A stretch of DNA of 64,000 nt from Methylovirgula sp. (GTDB lineage Bacteria > Pseudomonadota > Alphaproteobacteria > Rhizobiales > Beijerinckiaceae). A program made the translations under genes and the position numbers. Position 1 is the first letter of the stretch; every line of letters starts with the position of its first letter. The stretch covers positions 248,001-312,000 of the forward strand of contig NZ_JBBCGP010000001.1 of NCBI RefSeq assembly GCF_037200945.1, read 5' to 3'. The notes beneath the pieces were generated by a model. The model was not told the DNA's origin. It did no database searches and saw only the letters and a list, made by a program, of their open reading frames with translations. This document shows positions 7,807-17,500 of this stretch, one piece after another.

Positions 7807-10235
7807 CCTCTGAGCGTCGCTCCGGTTTTATTTTGAACTTCAGCGATGATCCTGCTGGCGACGGCGTCGATCTCGGCATCCGTTAAGGTCTTATCGCGCG
7901 GCTGCAGAGTGACCGCAATAGCGACGGACTTTTTCCCGGGCGGAATCTCGGCGCCCTCGTAGATATCGAACAAAGTGACGCCGGTAATAAGATTGCGATC
8001 CGCCGATTGTATGGCCCGTACGAAATCGGCCGCCTTAATATGACGCTCGGCTAAAAAGGCGAAATCCCGCTCGACCGGCATAAGATCCGACAGCTCAAGC
8101 TTCGGCTTGGTTTTCGTTGCCTTGGCCTTGGGCAAGGGAATCTCGTCGAGTTCGATTTCAAAACCGACAAGGGTTGCATCGACATCGAGCGCTTCGAGCA
8201 CGCGCGGATGCAGCTGGCCGAAAGAGCCGACGATATTTTTGGGCCCGAATTGCAATGTGCCCGACCGGCCTGGGTGAAACCAAGGCGGCGCATTCGTACC
8301 GATCTGCAAACCACCTTGCGGAACGCCAAGCGCGGCGAGCAAAGCCAGAGCATCGGTCTTCGCGTCGAAAATATCGGCATCCGACGCGCCATCAGCCCAG
8401 TGCCGTCCGCGCCCTGCAACGCGCGCGCGACCGCGCCGCAGACCGGCGACCATAGTCTTTTGATCCTCGGGCGCCGTGCCTCTGAAGATAGGGCCGACTT
8501 CAAACAAAGCCACATCGCCGAAGCCACGCGCCGCGTTACGCTTCGACGCCGCGATGAGGCCCGGCAAAAGACTCGGCCGCATGTCGGAAAGATCGGCGGC
8601 GATCGGATTGGCGAGCACAAGAGATTCGTCGCCCCCGCCGAACGCTCGTGCCGCCTCGTGTCCGATGAAGGACCAGTTGATCGCCTCGGTCAGCCCATTA
8701 GCAGCAAGCGCGCGTTTGACGCTACGCACGCGTTTTTGCAACGGCGTCAAAATCGCAGATGAAATATGCTCGTCCTCGCGCGCCAAGGGTTGCGCAGCGA
8801 TTCTGTCGAGGCCTGCGATGCGCAGGATTTCCTCGACGATATCGGCCTTGCCTTCAATGTCAGGTCGCCACGACGGAACGTCGATGATGACGAGATCGCT
8901 GTTGCCGGGCAGGCTCGCGGGACGAAACCCGAGATGTTCGAGGATCGACGCCATCTCCGACGGCGACAGATCAACCCCAGCGAGACGGCGCACTTCGCTC
9001 CAGGGAAACGTCACGCGTTTTTGCGCGTCTGGAATTTGTCCGGCCAGAACGATGTCGGACGCTTCGCCACCGCAAAATTCGAGCACGAATTGCGTCGCGC
9101 GGTCGAGCCCTGGCAGCACGGACGCCGGATCGACGCCACGCTCGAAACGATAGCGCGCGTCCGAATTGATGGCGAGGCGGCGGCCGGTGCGGGCAATGTT
9201 GACCGGGTCCCACAGCGCGGATTCGATCAGAACGTCGGTCGTCGCCTCGGTACAGCCCGTCGCTTCGCCACCCATGATGCCGGCGAGCGATTCGACGCCG
9301 TTGGCATCGGCGATGACGATCGCGTTTTCATCAAGGTTATAGGTTTTGCCGTCGAGCGCGAGGAAGCTCTCGCCCGTTTTGGCGCGGCGTACATGCAAAT
9401 CGCCCGCGACTTTTGACGCGTCGAAGACATGCAGCGGCCGCGCCCTGTCGATCGTCAGAAAGTTGGTGATGTCGACAAGCGCGTTGATCGGCCGAAGCCC
9501 GATGGCGCGCAATTGCTTTTGCAGCCAATCGGGGCTGGGGCCGTTCTTGACGCCCCGCACAAGCCGCAACGCGAAGGCCGGTGCGAGATGATGATCGGCT
9601 TCGGCAAGATCGAGGCTGACCTTCACAGGGCAGGGAAAGCTGCCAGCAATCGGTTCGACGGGCGGCATTTGCAATTGGCCGATCCCGGCTGCATCGAGAT
9701 CGCGCGCGATGCCGAGCACGCCTGCGGCGTCTGGTCTGTTGGGCGTCAGATTGATCTCGATCAGTGGATTATCAAGCCCCGCCCATTTGGCGTAGGTGGT
9801 GCCGACAGGCGCATCCGCCGGGAGATCGAGAATGCCTTCCTGATCGGTCGAGACTTCGAGCTCGGCCCCCGAACACAGCATGCCGGCAGATTCGACGCCG
9901 CGGATCACGCCTTTGCTGAGCGTGATGCCTTTGGCCGGAATATAGGCACCGGGCGGCGCGAAGACCGTCTTCATGCCAGCACGCGCATTGGGCGCGCCGC
10001 AGACGACCTGCACCGGCTTGCCGCTGCCAATCTCGACGAAGCACAGGCGCAGCCGATCCGCGTTCGGATGCGGATGCGCTTCCAGAACTTCGGCGATGAC
10101 GAAATCCTTCAGTGCCGCGGCTGGATCGTGGACATGTTCGACCTCAAGGCCGACTTTGGTCAAAGTGTCGACGATAGTCGCGAGATCGGCGTTGGTATCG
10201 AGGTGCTGCTTGAGCCAGCTTAAGGTGAATTTCAT
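7803..10235 (-). CDS. pheT: Phenylalanyl-tRNA synthetase beta subunit
   Basis: Beta chain of the alpha2-beta2 enzyme that charges tRNA-Phe; it carries tRNA recognition and editing. From the ATG at 10235 the product is 810 residues: MKFTLSWLKQHL start, EMAP/tRNA-binding-like domain (about 40-150), B3/B4 editing domain (about 210-390), B5 domain (about 400-480), core, and the C-terminal anticodon-binding ferredoxin-like domain ending near 808. A longer open frame to 10406 is rejected because its extra 57 residues are Arg-rich, run through a repeat, and precede the canonical start. pheS is not adjacent, which is unusual. Confidence 0.95.
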   Translation of the reverse strand: MKFTLSWLKQHLDTNADLATIVDTLTKVGLEVEHVHDPAAALKDFVIAEVLEAHPHPNADRLRLCFVEIGSGKPVQVVCGAPNARAGMKTVFAPPGAYIPAKGITLSKGVIRGVESAGMLCSGAELEVSTDQEGILDLPADAPVGTTYAKWAGLDNPLIEINLTPNRPDAAGVLGIARDLDAAGIGQLQMPPVEPIAGSFPCPVKVSLDLAEADHHLAPAFALRLVRGVKNGPSPDWLQKQLRAIGLRPINALVDITNFLTIDRARPLHVFDASKVAGDLHVRRAKTGESFLALDGKTYNLDENAIVIADANGVESLAGIMGGEATGCTEATTDVLIESALWDPVNIARTGRRLAINSDARYRFERGVDPASVLPGLDRATQFVLEFCGGEASDIVLAGQIPDAQKRVTFPWSEVRRLAGVDLSPSEMASILEHLGFRPASLPGNSDLVIIDVPSWRPDIEGKADIVEEILRIAGLDRIAAQPLAREDEHISSAILTPLQKRVRSVKRALAANGLTEAINWSFIGHEAARAFGGGDESLVLANPIAADLSDMRPSLLPGLIAASKRNAARGFGDVALFEVGPIFRGTAPEDQKTMVAGLRRGRARVAGRGRHWADGASDADIFDAKTDALALLAALGVPQGGLQIGTNAPPWFHPGRSGTLQFGPKNIVGSFGQLHPRVLEALDVDATLVGFEIELDEIPLPKAKATKTKPKLELSDLMPVERDFAFLAERHIKAADFVRAIQSADRNLITGVTLFDIYEGAEIPPGKKSVAIAVTLQPRDKTLTDAEIDAVASRIIAEVQNKTGATLRG

Positions 10236-10367
10236 TGAGAGTCCGGTTGCGGGCACCCGCGGGCCACGCCTTCGGCGCCCACGGCGTCGCCGGTATAGAG
10301 ACAGAAGGCGGCGAATTCCAGCCTTCGAGCACGACGCGACGCTTCGCATCTGCTCCAAATAAAAATT

Positions 10368-10420
10368 CAGGGCGTTTTCAACCGAATCGGACGCCGGTTC
10401 GCGCAAAGAAAACGCGCTGA
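10368..10420. repeat. Palindromic repeat, copy 3 (GCGTTTTC family)
   Basis: Arms GCGTTTTC (10372-10379) and GAAAACGC (10408-10415) surround a core with ACGCCGGTTCGCG, matching the repeat at 7307-7356 in the same orientation. It sits in the 194-base gap between the epimerase gene and pheT, directly in the path of any read-through transcript. Confidence 0.6.
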
Positions 10421-10429
10421 AACAATGTC

Positions 10430-11440
10430 TTAGCCGAAGGCATCGTTGGTGCCGAACTGGCCGGTCTTGCGATAGCGCGTGAGATAGGTCGGCACCAGCG
10501 CCTCGTAGGATTCGGCGGCGATGCCGAGGCCGTTCAAGGTCCGCCGCTCGGCCGCGGCCGTTGCCGAGACCACATTGTCCTGCTGCAGCAATTCGACCTG
10601 ATCCGTCGTCAGCACAAAGTCTTCGGGCATCAGGCCCAATGTCAATTTCGCCACCAACTCACTTATGCCGCCGAAGCCGCGCGCCGGACCAAAAGGCAGC
10701 GGCATAAGGAAACGCTTGCGCTCGGTCTCGGCGAGGATGAATTCGATGATCTCGCGCAGCGTGCGCACTTCGGGGCCGCCGAGTTCGTAAATGGTCCCCG
10801 CCGCCGCACTACCCTTGACGCCGGCGGCCACCGCCTTGGCGACATCGCCGGCATAGACCGGCTGCAGCTTGGTGACGCCGCCGCCGATCAGCGGCATGAC
10901 GGGCGAGAGACGTGCGAGCGCCGCGAAACGATTGAAGAAATGATCTTCCGGCCCGAACACGACGGACGGCCGCAAGATAATCGCGCCGGGCAGCGCCGCC
11001 TGCACCGCCGCTTCGCCGGCCGCTTTGCTGCGGCCATAAGCCGACGCGGAACTCGGGTCGGCGCCGAGCGCAGATACGTGGACGAAATGTTCAATACCTG
11101 CATCGCGAACCGCAGCGGCGATATTGGCTGCGCCCTCGCGGTGGATCGCATCGAACGTCTGGCGCCCCTGCTCGCGCAGAATGCCGACGAGATTGACCGC
11201 CGCATCGGCATTGCGCAGGGCGGCTGCAATCGAGTCGGGATAACACAGATTGGCCTGGACTGCGGTGATCTGGCCAACGTTGCCGGAGGGCTGAAGATGG
11301 AAGGCCAGGTCCGGCCGGCGCACCGCGACGCGAACGAGCCAGCCATCTTTGGCCAAGGCACGGACGACATGCCGGCCCAAGAATCCGGCACCGCCAAAGA
11401 CCGTCACCAGCCGGTCGGCACGTCGCAAAGCTTCGTTCAT
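10430..11440 (-). CDS. NAD(P)-binding epimerase-like protein of the complex I NDUFA9 group
   Basis: Atypical short-chain dehydrogenase with an N-terminal Rossmann motif VTVFGGAGFLGRHVVRAL (residues about 11-28) and a conserved LRPSVVFGPEDHFFNRFA block near 150-168. This pattern marks the group related to mitochondrial NDUFA9, which binds NADPH and is linked to complex I or quinone metabolism. The active-site YxxxK is present as YGRSK. The start is placed at the ATG at 11440 (336 residues); the frame stays open for 40 more codons upstream but those lack family similarity. pheT follows 194 bases downstream on the same strand. Confidence 0.82.
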   Translation of the reverse strand: MNEALRRADRLVTVFGGAGFLGRHVVRALAKDGWLVRVAVRRPDLAFHLQPSGNVGQITAVQANLCYPDSIAAALRNADAAVNLVGILREQGRQTFDAIHREGAANIAAAVRDAGIEHFVHVSALGADPSSASAYGRSKAAGEAAVQAALPGAIILRPSVVFGPEDHFFNRFAALARLSPVMPLIGGGVTKLQPVYAGDVAKAVAAGVKGSAAAGTIYELGGPEVRTLREIIEFILAETERKRFLMPLPFGPARGFGGISELVAKLTLGLMPEDFVLTTDQVELLQQDNVVSATAAAERRTLNGLGIAAESYEALVPTYLTRYRKTGQFGTNDAFG

Positions 11441-11553
11441 CGCTGAGACCCTCGTGGCGCTTGCTGGCCGCATTTTTAATCCAGCCGGGGCAAATCTGTA
11501 TAGGGCGCAGGAGTCTGGAAATCGCCTTTTTCGCACTTGCGGCGGGGCGCCGA

Positions 11554-11583
11554 TTGACAAGGGGCCGAACTGGCCCCTATGGG
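11554..11583 (+). promoter_or_regulatory. Promoter of tRNA-Leu
   Basis: A perfect -35 box TTGACA (11554-11559) and a -10 candidate TATGGG (11578-11583) are separated by 18 bases, 13 bases before the first tRNA base. The spacer contains the inverted repeat AGGGGCC-GAACT-GGCCCCT (11560-11578). Confidence 0.7.
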
Positions 11584-11595
11584 ATGGGACCGCAT

Positions 11596-11680
11596 GCCCT
11601 GGTGGCGGAATTGGTAGACGCGCTGGTTTCAGGTACCAGTGGTGAAAGCCGTGGAGGTTCGAGTCCTCTCCAGGGCACCA
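11596..11680 (+). tRNA. tRNA-Leu(CAG)
   Basis: 85 bases including the encoded CCA end. Acceptor arms GCCCTGG and CCAGGGC pair fully. The anticodon stem is CTGGT/ACCAG with the anticodon CAG at 11630-11632, and the variable arm is long, as expected for leucine. The T arm GGAGGTTCGAGTCCTCT is intact. Accessory gene content starts immediately downstream, making this a possible island attachment site, but no second copy of the 3' end was found within the window. Confidence 0.95.
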
Positions 11681-11791
11681 GCTTCTAAGCTGTTGTAATA
11701 TATAGCAGAGATTGCTTTCGGTATCTCACCGGCAAAAAACAAGGCGATCTTCCTTGAATTCCCGGTCCCAATTAGGCTTCCTGTGGAAGAT

Positions 11792-12151
11792 TTAGGCGTC
11801 ACCGCTTTTCGCAATTGCATTTACGAGGCGCTCATCGGGCGGCGCGATTTCGGTCACAAGATCGCGCAGATGCTGTTTCGTCGGAAGCGGCTTCAGGATC
11901 ATGTCGCACGGCTTAAGGCGCGCGGTACAAGCGTATGCAACCTTGCCGTCGATAACGATCATACATTCCTTGCACGTATTCGCATTCGTACATGAATAGC
12001 GGATCGCCAATGTCGGATCGAGGTAGGTACGGATATAGCGGAGTCCGTCGAGTACGGATTGCCCGTGCGTATAAGGGACCTCGTAGGTGCTGACCGACCC
12101 CTCTGTCCCCGCTCCGCCACGCTCGACAATGAGTTTCGCAGTTTCCATCAT
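11792..12151 (-). CDS. 2Fe-2S ferredoxin-like subunit, SdhB/FrdB N-terminal domain only
   Basis: 119 residues resembling only the plant-ferredoxin-type N-terminal domain of succinate dehydrogenase/fumarate reductase iron-sulfur subunits. Cysteine ligands are C-x5-C-x2-C (RYSCTNANTCKECMIV) plus the distal cysteine in VAYACTA. The C-terminal domain that carries the 4Fe-4S and 3Fe-4S clusters, about 110 residues in normal SdhB, is absent. The ATG overlaps the flavoprotein stop as ATGA, so the two are co-translated and likely form a complex that passes electrons from FAD to one cluster and then to an unidentified acceptor. An ATG one codon in is an equivalent start. Confidence 0.82.
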   Translation of the reverse strand: MMETAKLIVERGGAGTEGSVSTYEVPYTHGQSVLDGLRYIRTYLDPTLAIRYSCTNANTCKECMIVIDGKVAYACTARLKPCDMILKPLPTKQHLRDLVTEIAPPDERLVNAIAKSGDA

Positions 12152-13863
12152 ACTATCTCCACAAGGGCTTCGGCATGGACCGGTGCCCGGCCGAGAATAA
12201 GACCGTCGTGCCCCAGCGCGACCGTCTGATGAAAAGCCCAGCGTTCATCCATGCCGGGAAAATCTTCACGCTGGTGACCGCCGCGACTTTCTTCGCGCGA
12301 CAGTGCCGTACGGATGATCGCCTCAGCGACACTCAGCATCGAGCGCAGGTCGAACCAGTCGAGCCGCGCCGAATTGTAGGGCTTGGAATGACCGGGCGGC
12401 TGATCGCCCGATGCGTCTTTCAGCTCGGCGACCTTTTCGAGCGCGACCTCGAGACCCTGTCGCGTGCGGAACGGCCCGACAAGATCGGCCATGACGTCCT
12501 GCAAATCGGCAATGGCGTGCGTTGCGTTGAAATCTGTTTCGCCGGATACGGCTTCTACAAGTTCAAGCGCTGCGCTGGCCGCCGCGGGATGCCAGACGGT
12601 TCTGGCTTCCGACAATGCCCGCTGCGCGGCGCCCTGCCCCGCGATTTCGCCAAACACCAGCGCTTCGGTGATCGCATTGCCCGACAGACGATTGGCGCCG
12701 TTCGCGCCGGCGACCAGTTCGCCTGCAGCAAACAAGTTGCCGACGCGTGTCTCCAACGCTTCATCCACGCGCACACCGCCCATGTGATAATGCGCGATCG
12801 GCGCGACCTCGACCGGCATTTTGGTGAGATCGATACCGTTGTCAGCCAGCCGGTCAATGACGGGGCCAAAGGCCTCTCGCAATTTCTCTTCCGGGATATG
12901 CTGAAAGCTGAGATAGGCGCCCCCGGCGGGCGTGCCGCGTCCTGCTTCCACTTCCTTGAGAATTGCGTAAGTCGCCTTATCGCGCGTCACGACGTAGCGG
13001 CCGTTCTCCTGCGCATCGTCGTAATGGCTCATGAATTCCTTCATCTCGCCGTTCAGCAACTGGCCGCCGAGTTTGTAACGGAACGGGTCCCACATGATCG
13101 GGTCCATCCCGACGAGCCGTGGCGCGAGATGGCCGATCGGAAAAAACTGCACGAACTCCATGTCCATCAGTTCCACGCCCGCGCGCAGCGCGAGGGCATG
13201 ACCATCACCGCCCATATTGGCGGAGGCGCTGTTGCGGCGATAAATCCGTGTGACCCCGCCGGTCGCCAGAACAATGGCCGCGGCAGCGATCGAAACGGCA
13301 CGGCCATCAGCCATCGAAAAAGCAACCGCGCCGCTGACAGCGCCGTCGGTCTGAATAAGGTCCGTAATACAGAGATCGCCCACGCGAACAATCTGCGAAT
13401 TTTTCAGAACCTGAGCGCGCAACGTCTTTGCAACCGCCGGCCCTGTCGAAAGGAAATCTACATACACACAGCGCGGCCGATCGTGACCGGGCGCCTGCGT
13501 CTGGCGCAGATGCCCGTCCGCTCCGCGCGCCCAGCCGACATTCCAGGCATCGAGCTGACGGATGGCTGCCGGCCCGCGCTCGCAAACCAGCCGCGCCAGA
13601 TTAGCATCGCACAGGCCGCGGCCGGCCTTCATTGTATCCGCAAAATGCGCTTCCCAATCGTCGGGTGTTTCCTCGCCAAGCGCCACGGCCACAGTCATCT
13701 GCGCCATGATTGTCGCACCGCTACGGCCAATGAGGCTGCGATCGGCCAGCAGAACGCGCGCGCCTTCGCGAGACGCGGCAAGCGCTGCCGCCATGCCGGC
13801 CGCGCCCGAACCGATCACAAGGACATCGGTGGCGAGGTGGGTGGCCGCCTTCGGCAAACTCAT
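12148..13863 (-). CDS. FAD-binding dehydrogenase/reductase of the SdhA/FrdA family
   Basis: 571-residue flavoprotein with an N-terminal dinucleotide-binding motif VLVIGSGAAGMAAALAA (about 14-30), GRSGAT near 47, VLATGG near 200, and the family block VAPIAHYHMGGVRVDEALET near 355-374 followed by LFAAGELVAGANGANRLSGN. The histidine-glycine pattern HMGG fits the covalent or catalytic His region of SdhA/FrdA, aspartate oxidase and related enzymes. Membrane anchors and a full SdhB are missing, so this is not the citric acid cycle enzyme. It probably oxidises or reduces a C-C bond in a dicarboxylate-like catabolic intermediate. It is followed by its 2Fe-2S partner and preceded by a MarR gene. Confidence 0.85.
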   Translation of the reverse strand: MSLPKAATHLATDVLVIGSGAAGMAAALAASREGARVLLADRSLIGRSGATIMAQMTVAVALGEETPDDWEAHFADTMKAGRGLCDANLARLVCERGPAAIRQLDAWNVGWARGADGHLRQTQAPGHDRPRCVYVDFLSTGPAVAKTLRAQVLKNSQIVRVGDLCITDLIQTDGAVSGAVAFSMADGRAVSIAAAAIVLATGGVTRIYRRNSASANMGGDGHALALRAGVELMDMEFVQFFPIGHLAPRLVGMDPIMWDPFRYKLGGQLLNGEMKEFMSHYDDAQENGRYVVTRDKATYAILKEVEAGRGTPAGGAYLSFQHIPEEKLREAFGPVIDRLADNGIDLTKMPVEVAPIAHYHMGGVRVDEALETRVGNLFAAGELVAGANGANRLSGNAITEALVFGEIAGQGAAQRALSEARTVWHPAAASAALELVEAVSGETDFNATHAIADLQDVMADLVGPFRTRQGLEVALEKVAELKDASGDQPPGHSKPYNSARLDWFDLRSMLSVAEAIIRTALSREESRGGHQREDFPGMDERWAFHQTVALGHDGLILGRAPVHAEALVEIV

Positions 13864-13915
13864 TTTGAAACTCCTTGAATTTCGGCGCTCGCACTCACGA
13901 CACGCCGCGCGGCAA

Positions 13916-14455
13916 TCAGACCGTCGCCGCCGATCGCGCCGCCTGATCGTAATAGCCAGAGAGCGCGCGAAGCTTCTCGCCCAAATCCGACAGCACGTCT
14001 TCCGACGGACCGGACGACCGCAGCGGCTTCACCAGCAATTGCTCGCGAACCGCCCCGTAACGGCTACAAACCTCGATGCCTTGACGCGTCACCGAGACCA
14101 GCTTTTCCTTGCCGTCGCGCTTGGTCGCAACAAGCTTTGCAGTTTCAAGCTTGCGCACTGCATAAGCGACGACATGCGTTTCTTCGATATCCAGAATGCG
14201 GGCAATATCCGAGAAACGTTTGGGCCGGTCGCGATGCCGAACGAAATGTAAGATCAAAACTTCGATCTTCGAGAGATTTGGGACGCCTGAGGCCGCCATG
14301 CAGCCCACGATCCAACGCTCGAAGGCGTGGACGGCCAGAATCAAGCCGAATTCGAATTCCGATAGCGCGGGCGACGCGCCGGCAGCCAGATGGGCGGAGG
14401 ACACGATCGGCTGATTGAGCTTCTCGCGCAGCATTTCATTGCGGTCATCGGTCAT
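13916..14455 (-). CDS. MarR-type winged-helix regulator
   Basis: 179-residue predicted MarR-like regulator. The wing-helix region is RPKRFSDIARILDIEETHVVAYAVRKLETAKLVATKRDGKEKLVSVTRQG (about residues 78-128), preceded by the dimerisation helices. It is the first gene of the minus-strand unit with the SdhA-like flavoprotein (53-base gap) and is divergent from the hydantoinase/oxoprolinase gene across 127 bases, so it probably controls both directions and responds to a pathway ligand. The ATG at 14455 is the only plausible start. Confidence 0.82.
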   Translation of the reverse strand: MTDDRNEMLREKLNQPIVSSAHLAAGASPALSEFEFGLILAVHAFERWIVGCMAASGVPNLSKIEVLILHFVRHRDRPKRFSDIARILDIEETHVVAYAVRKLETAKLVATKRDGKEKLVSVTRQGIEVCSRYGAVREQLLVKPLRSSGPSEDVLSDLGEKLRALSGYYDQAARSAATV

Positions 14456-14582
14456 GCGGCGGTTCCGTTTCCAGCAACGTCATATTTTGCTGATAATTTT
14501 TCAAGAAGAAATATATTCTATGTTGACAAAACATCGGTAACTCATTCTTCATGCGAGATCGTTTTGAGGGATAAGGTAGGCG
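14456..14582. promoter_or_regulatory. Divergent promoter region, MarR / hydantoinase-oxoprolinase
   Basis: An AT-rich 127-base gap between divergent genes. A perfect -35 hexamer TTGACA is at 14523-14528 on the plus strand, with only a weak -10 candidate (TCTTCA at 14546-14551). AAGGTAGG just upstream of 14583 is a good ribosome binding site for the plus-strand gene. The AT-rich block AAATATATTCTATG beside the -35 is the likeliest place for the MarR operator, but it is not a clean palindrome. Confidence 0.45.
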
Positions 14583-17500
14583 ATGCGGGCCGGCTGGCAA
14601 TTCTGGGTCGATCGCGGCGGCACCTTTACAGACATCGTCGCCCGTAGGCCTGACGGAACGCTCGTCACCCATAAGCTTCTCAGCGAAGACCCTGCACGCT
14701 ATTCCGATGCCGCCGTGGCGGGTATCAAACAATTGCTCGGTCTTGCTCTCGGCGACAGCATTCCCGACGGACTGATTGAGACCGTCAAGATTGGCACCAC
14801 GGTCGCGACCAATGCCCTCCTCGAGCGTAAGGGCGAGCCGACGCTGCTCCTCGTCAATCGTGGTTTCAAGGATGCGCTGGCGATCGGCGACCAGACAAGG
14901 CCGCGTTTGTTCGATCTCAATGTTGTTCGGCCGTCGGTTCTTTACAAGACGGTGATCGAGATCGCTGGCCGCGTTGATCGCGATGGCGCCGAAATCGAAC
15001 CGCTCGATGAAGCTTCTGCCTTGAGCGCGTTGCGCGCGGCGCGCGCAGAAGGCTTTTCCGCCTGCGCGATCGTCTTTCTGCACGCGTGGAAATATCCCGA
15101 TCACGAACGCCGGATCGCAGCGCTGGCGCGCTTGGCTGGATTTACGCAGGTCTCGGCGAGCCATGAGGTCAGCCCATTGCTGCGCCTTATCCCGCGCGGC
15201 GATACAACTGTCGTCGATGCCTATCTCTCGCCTGTCTTGCGCCGCTATGTCGATAGCGTTGCGGCCGAACTTGGCAATGTAAAGCTCTACTTCATTCAAT
15301 CGAATGGCGGCCTGATCGACGCGTCGCGTTTTCAGGGCAAGGATGCCGTGCTGTCCGGGCCGGCTGGCGGCATTGTCGGCGCCGCGCGGACAGCGGCCAC
15401 AGCCGGTCTCAAGAACATCATCGGTTTCGATATGGGCGGTACGTCGACCGATGTCGCGCTTTATGCCGACGCGTTTCAACGCACGTTCGACACACAGGTC
15501 GCGGGCGTCCGTATTCGCGCGCCGATGATGGCGATCCATACTGTCGCAGCGGGCGGCGGCTCGATCCTCCATTTCGATGGCGCGCGTTTCCGTGTCGGGC
15601 CGGATTCCGCGGGCGCCAATCCGGGACCGGCGAGCTACCGGCGCGGCGGCCCTTTGACCATCACGGACGCGAACATCTGCCTGGGCAAGATACAGCCAAA
15701 ATATTTCCCCGCGATTTTCGGCCCAGACGGAGACGAGCCGCTCGATGCGAACATCGTGCGCATCGGCTTCGACGAACTTGCCGAACACGTCAGCGCGTCG
15801 ACGGGTGTCCGGCGCGATCCGCGCGATGTAGCAGAAGGCTTCGTGCGGATCGCCGTCGCCAATATGGCCAATGCCATCAAACATATTTCCGTTGAAAAAG
15901 GCCACGACGTCGGCCGCTTCGCGCTGCATTGCTTCGGCGGCGCGGGTGGCCAGCACGCTTGTCTCGTTGCCGACGAGCTCGGCATCGATAAAGTCTTCAT
16001 CCACCCGTTCGCGGGTGTTTTATCGGCCTACGGAATAGGTCTCGCCGATCAGACCGTGATGCGGGAACAATCGGTCGAACTGACCTTGACGCCGACCAGC
16101 ATTGCAACGCTTGCGGAGCGCGCCGGTGCGTTGGAGCAGGCTGCGATCAGGGAACTCGCCGAGCAGGATGTCGATGTCGGCAAGGTCCTTGTCGCCCGCA
16201 AGCTGCATGTGAAGTATCAGGGCACCGACGCGGCGTTGCTTGTGCCGCTGACCGACTATGCCGATGTGATCGCATCTTTCAGCGATTCGCATCTTTGTCA
16301 GTTCGGTTTTACGACGCCGGATCGCCCGCTGATTGCGGAAACAATTCTGGTCGAGGCGACCTACCCCGGCGAGACCGCAATCGCCGTACACTTCGATGGC
16401 CGTGCCACAGGCACACTGCTCGAAACCATCGGCCATGTGGAAATATGGAGCGGCGGCCGCGCATATAATGCGCCGGTGTACGAACGCGCGGACCTGCGCG
16501 CCGGCGACGAACTCAAAGGTCCAGCGCTCATTCGCGAATCCGCGGCGACAACCGTCGTCGAACCGGATTGGGCCTTGCTGATCACGGAACACAACAATAT
16601 CGAGCTGCGGCGTCACAGGACGCGCACGAGGGCCGGCAACACGGATGCAAAGGCCGCGCAGGCCGACCCCGTGCTACTCGAATTGTTCAACAACATCTTC
16701 ATGAATATCGCGGAGCACGCCGGCAGCGTTCTCCAGAACACGTCGCGAAGCGTCAACATCAAGGAGCGGTTGGATTTCTCCTGCGCGATCTTCGATGCAG
16801 AGGGAAATCTAGTCGCGAATGCGCCGCATGTTCCAGTCCACCTTGGCGCGATGGGCGAAAGCGTGCGCACCGTGCTGCGGCGGCGGGGCGCGACATTGCG
16901 CCCCGGCGATGTGATCGCGCTGAACAATCCCTTCAATGGCGGGACGCATCTGCCCGATATCACCGTCATCACACCCGTCTTCGACAGCGTGGGAAAATCC
17001 ATTCTCTTCTTCGTCGGCAGCCGCGGACATCACGCCGATATCGGCGGCCTGACGCCGGGCTCGACACCGCCCGAGTCACATACGCTTGAAGAAGAAGGCG
17101 TCATCATCGATGATTTCCTCCTGCTCGACCGCGGTGAATTCCGCGAAGCCAAATTTCGCGCGTTGCTGACCGGCGCGCGCTATCCGGCACGCAATCCCGA
17201 TGTGAATATCGCGGATATCAAGGCACAGGTCGCGGCGAATGAGACAAGCGTCCAGGAGTTGAACCGGGTCGTCTCCGAATGGGGCTGGGACATTGTCGCG
17301 GCCTATATGCGGCATGTCATGGACAATGCCGAGGAACAGGTTCGTAAAGCACTCACACGTCTCCGCGATTGCGAATTCAGCGACAGACTGGATAACGGAG
17401 CACCTTTGCGGGTGAAGATCTCGGTCGACCGGAATGAGCGATCGGCCGTGATCGATTTCACCGGAACGGGGCCGCAGCAAGGCGACAATTTCAACGCGCC

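Noticed and set aside
10236..10406. A 57-residue N-terminal extension of pheT
   Set aside because: It runs through the palindromic repeat, is rich in arginine, and the canonical MKFTLSWLKQHL start lies at 10235.
11792..13863. Citric-acid-cycle succinate dehydrogenase
   Set aside because: No membrane anchor genes and no full SdhB; the iron-sulfur protein has only the 2Fe-2S domain and the context is catabolic.
12175..16004. Open frames of more than 500 codons opposite the SdhA-like gene and the hydantoinase/oxoprolinase
   Set aside because: Same reason: antisense to proteins with intact motifs, with no recognisable domain and no plausible start signal.
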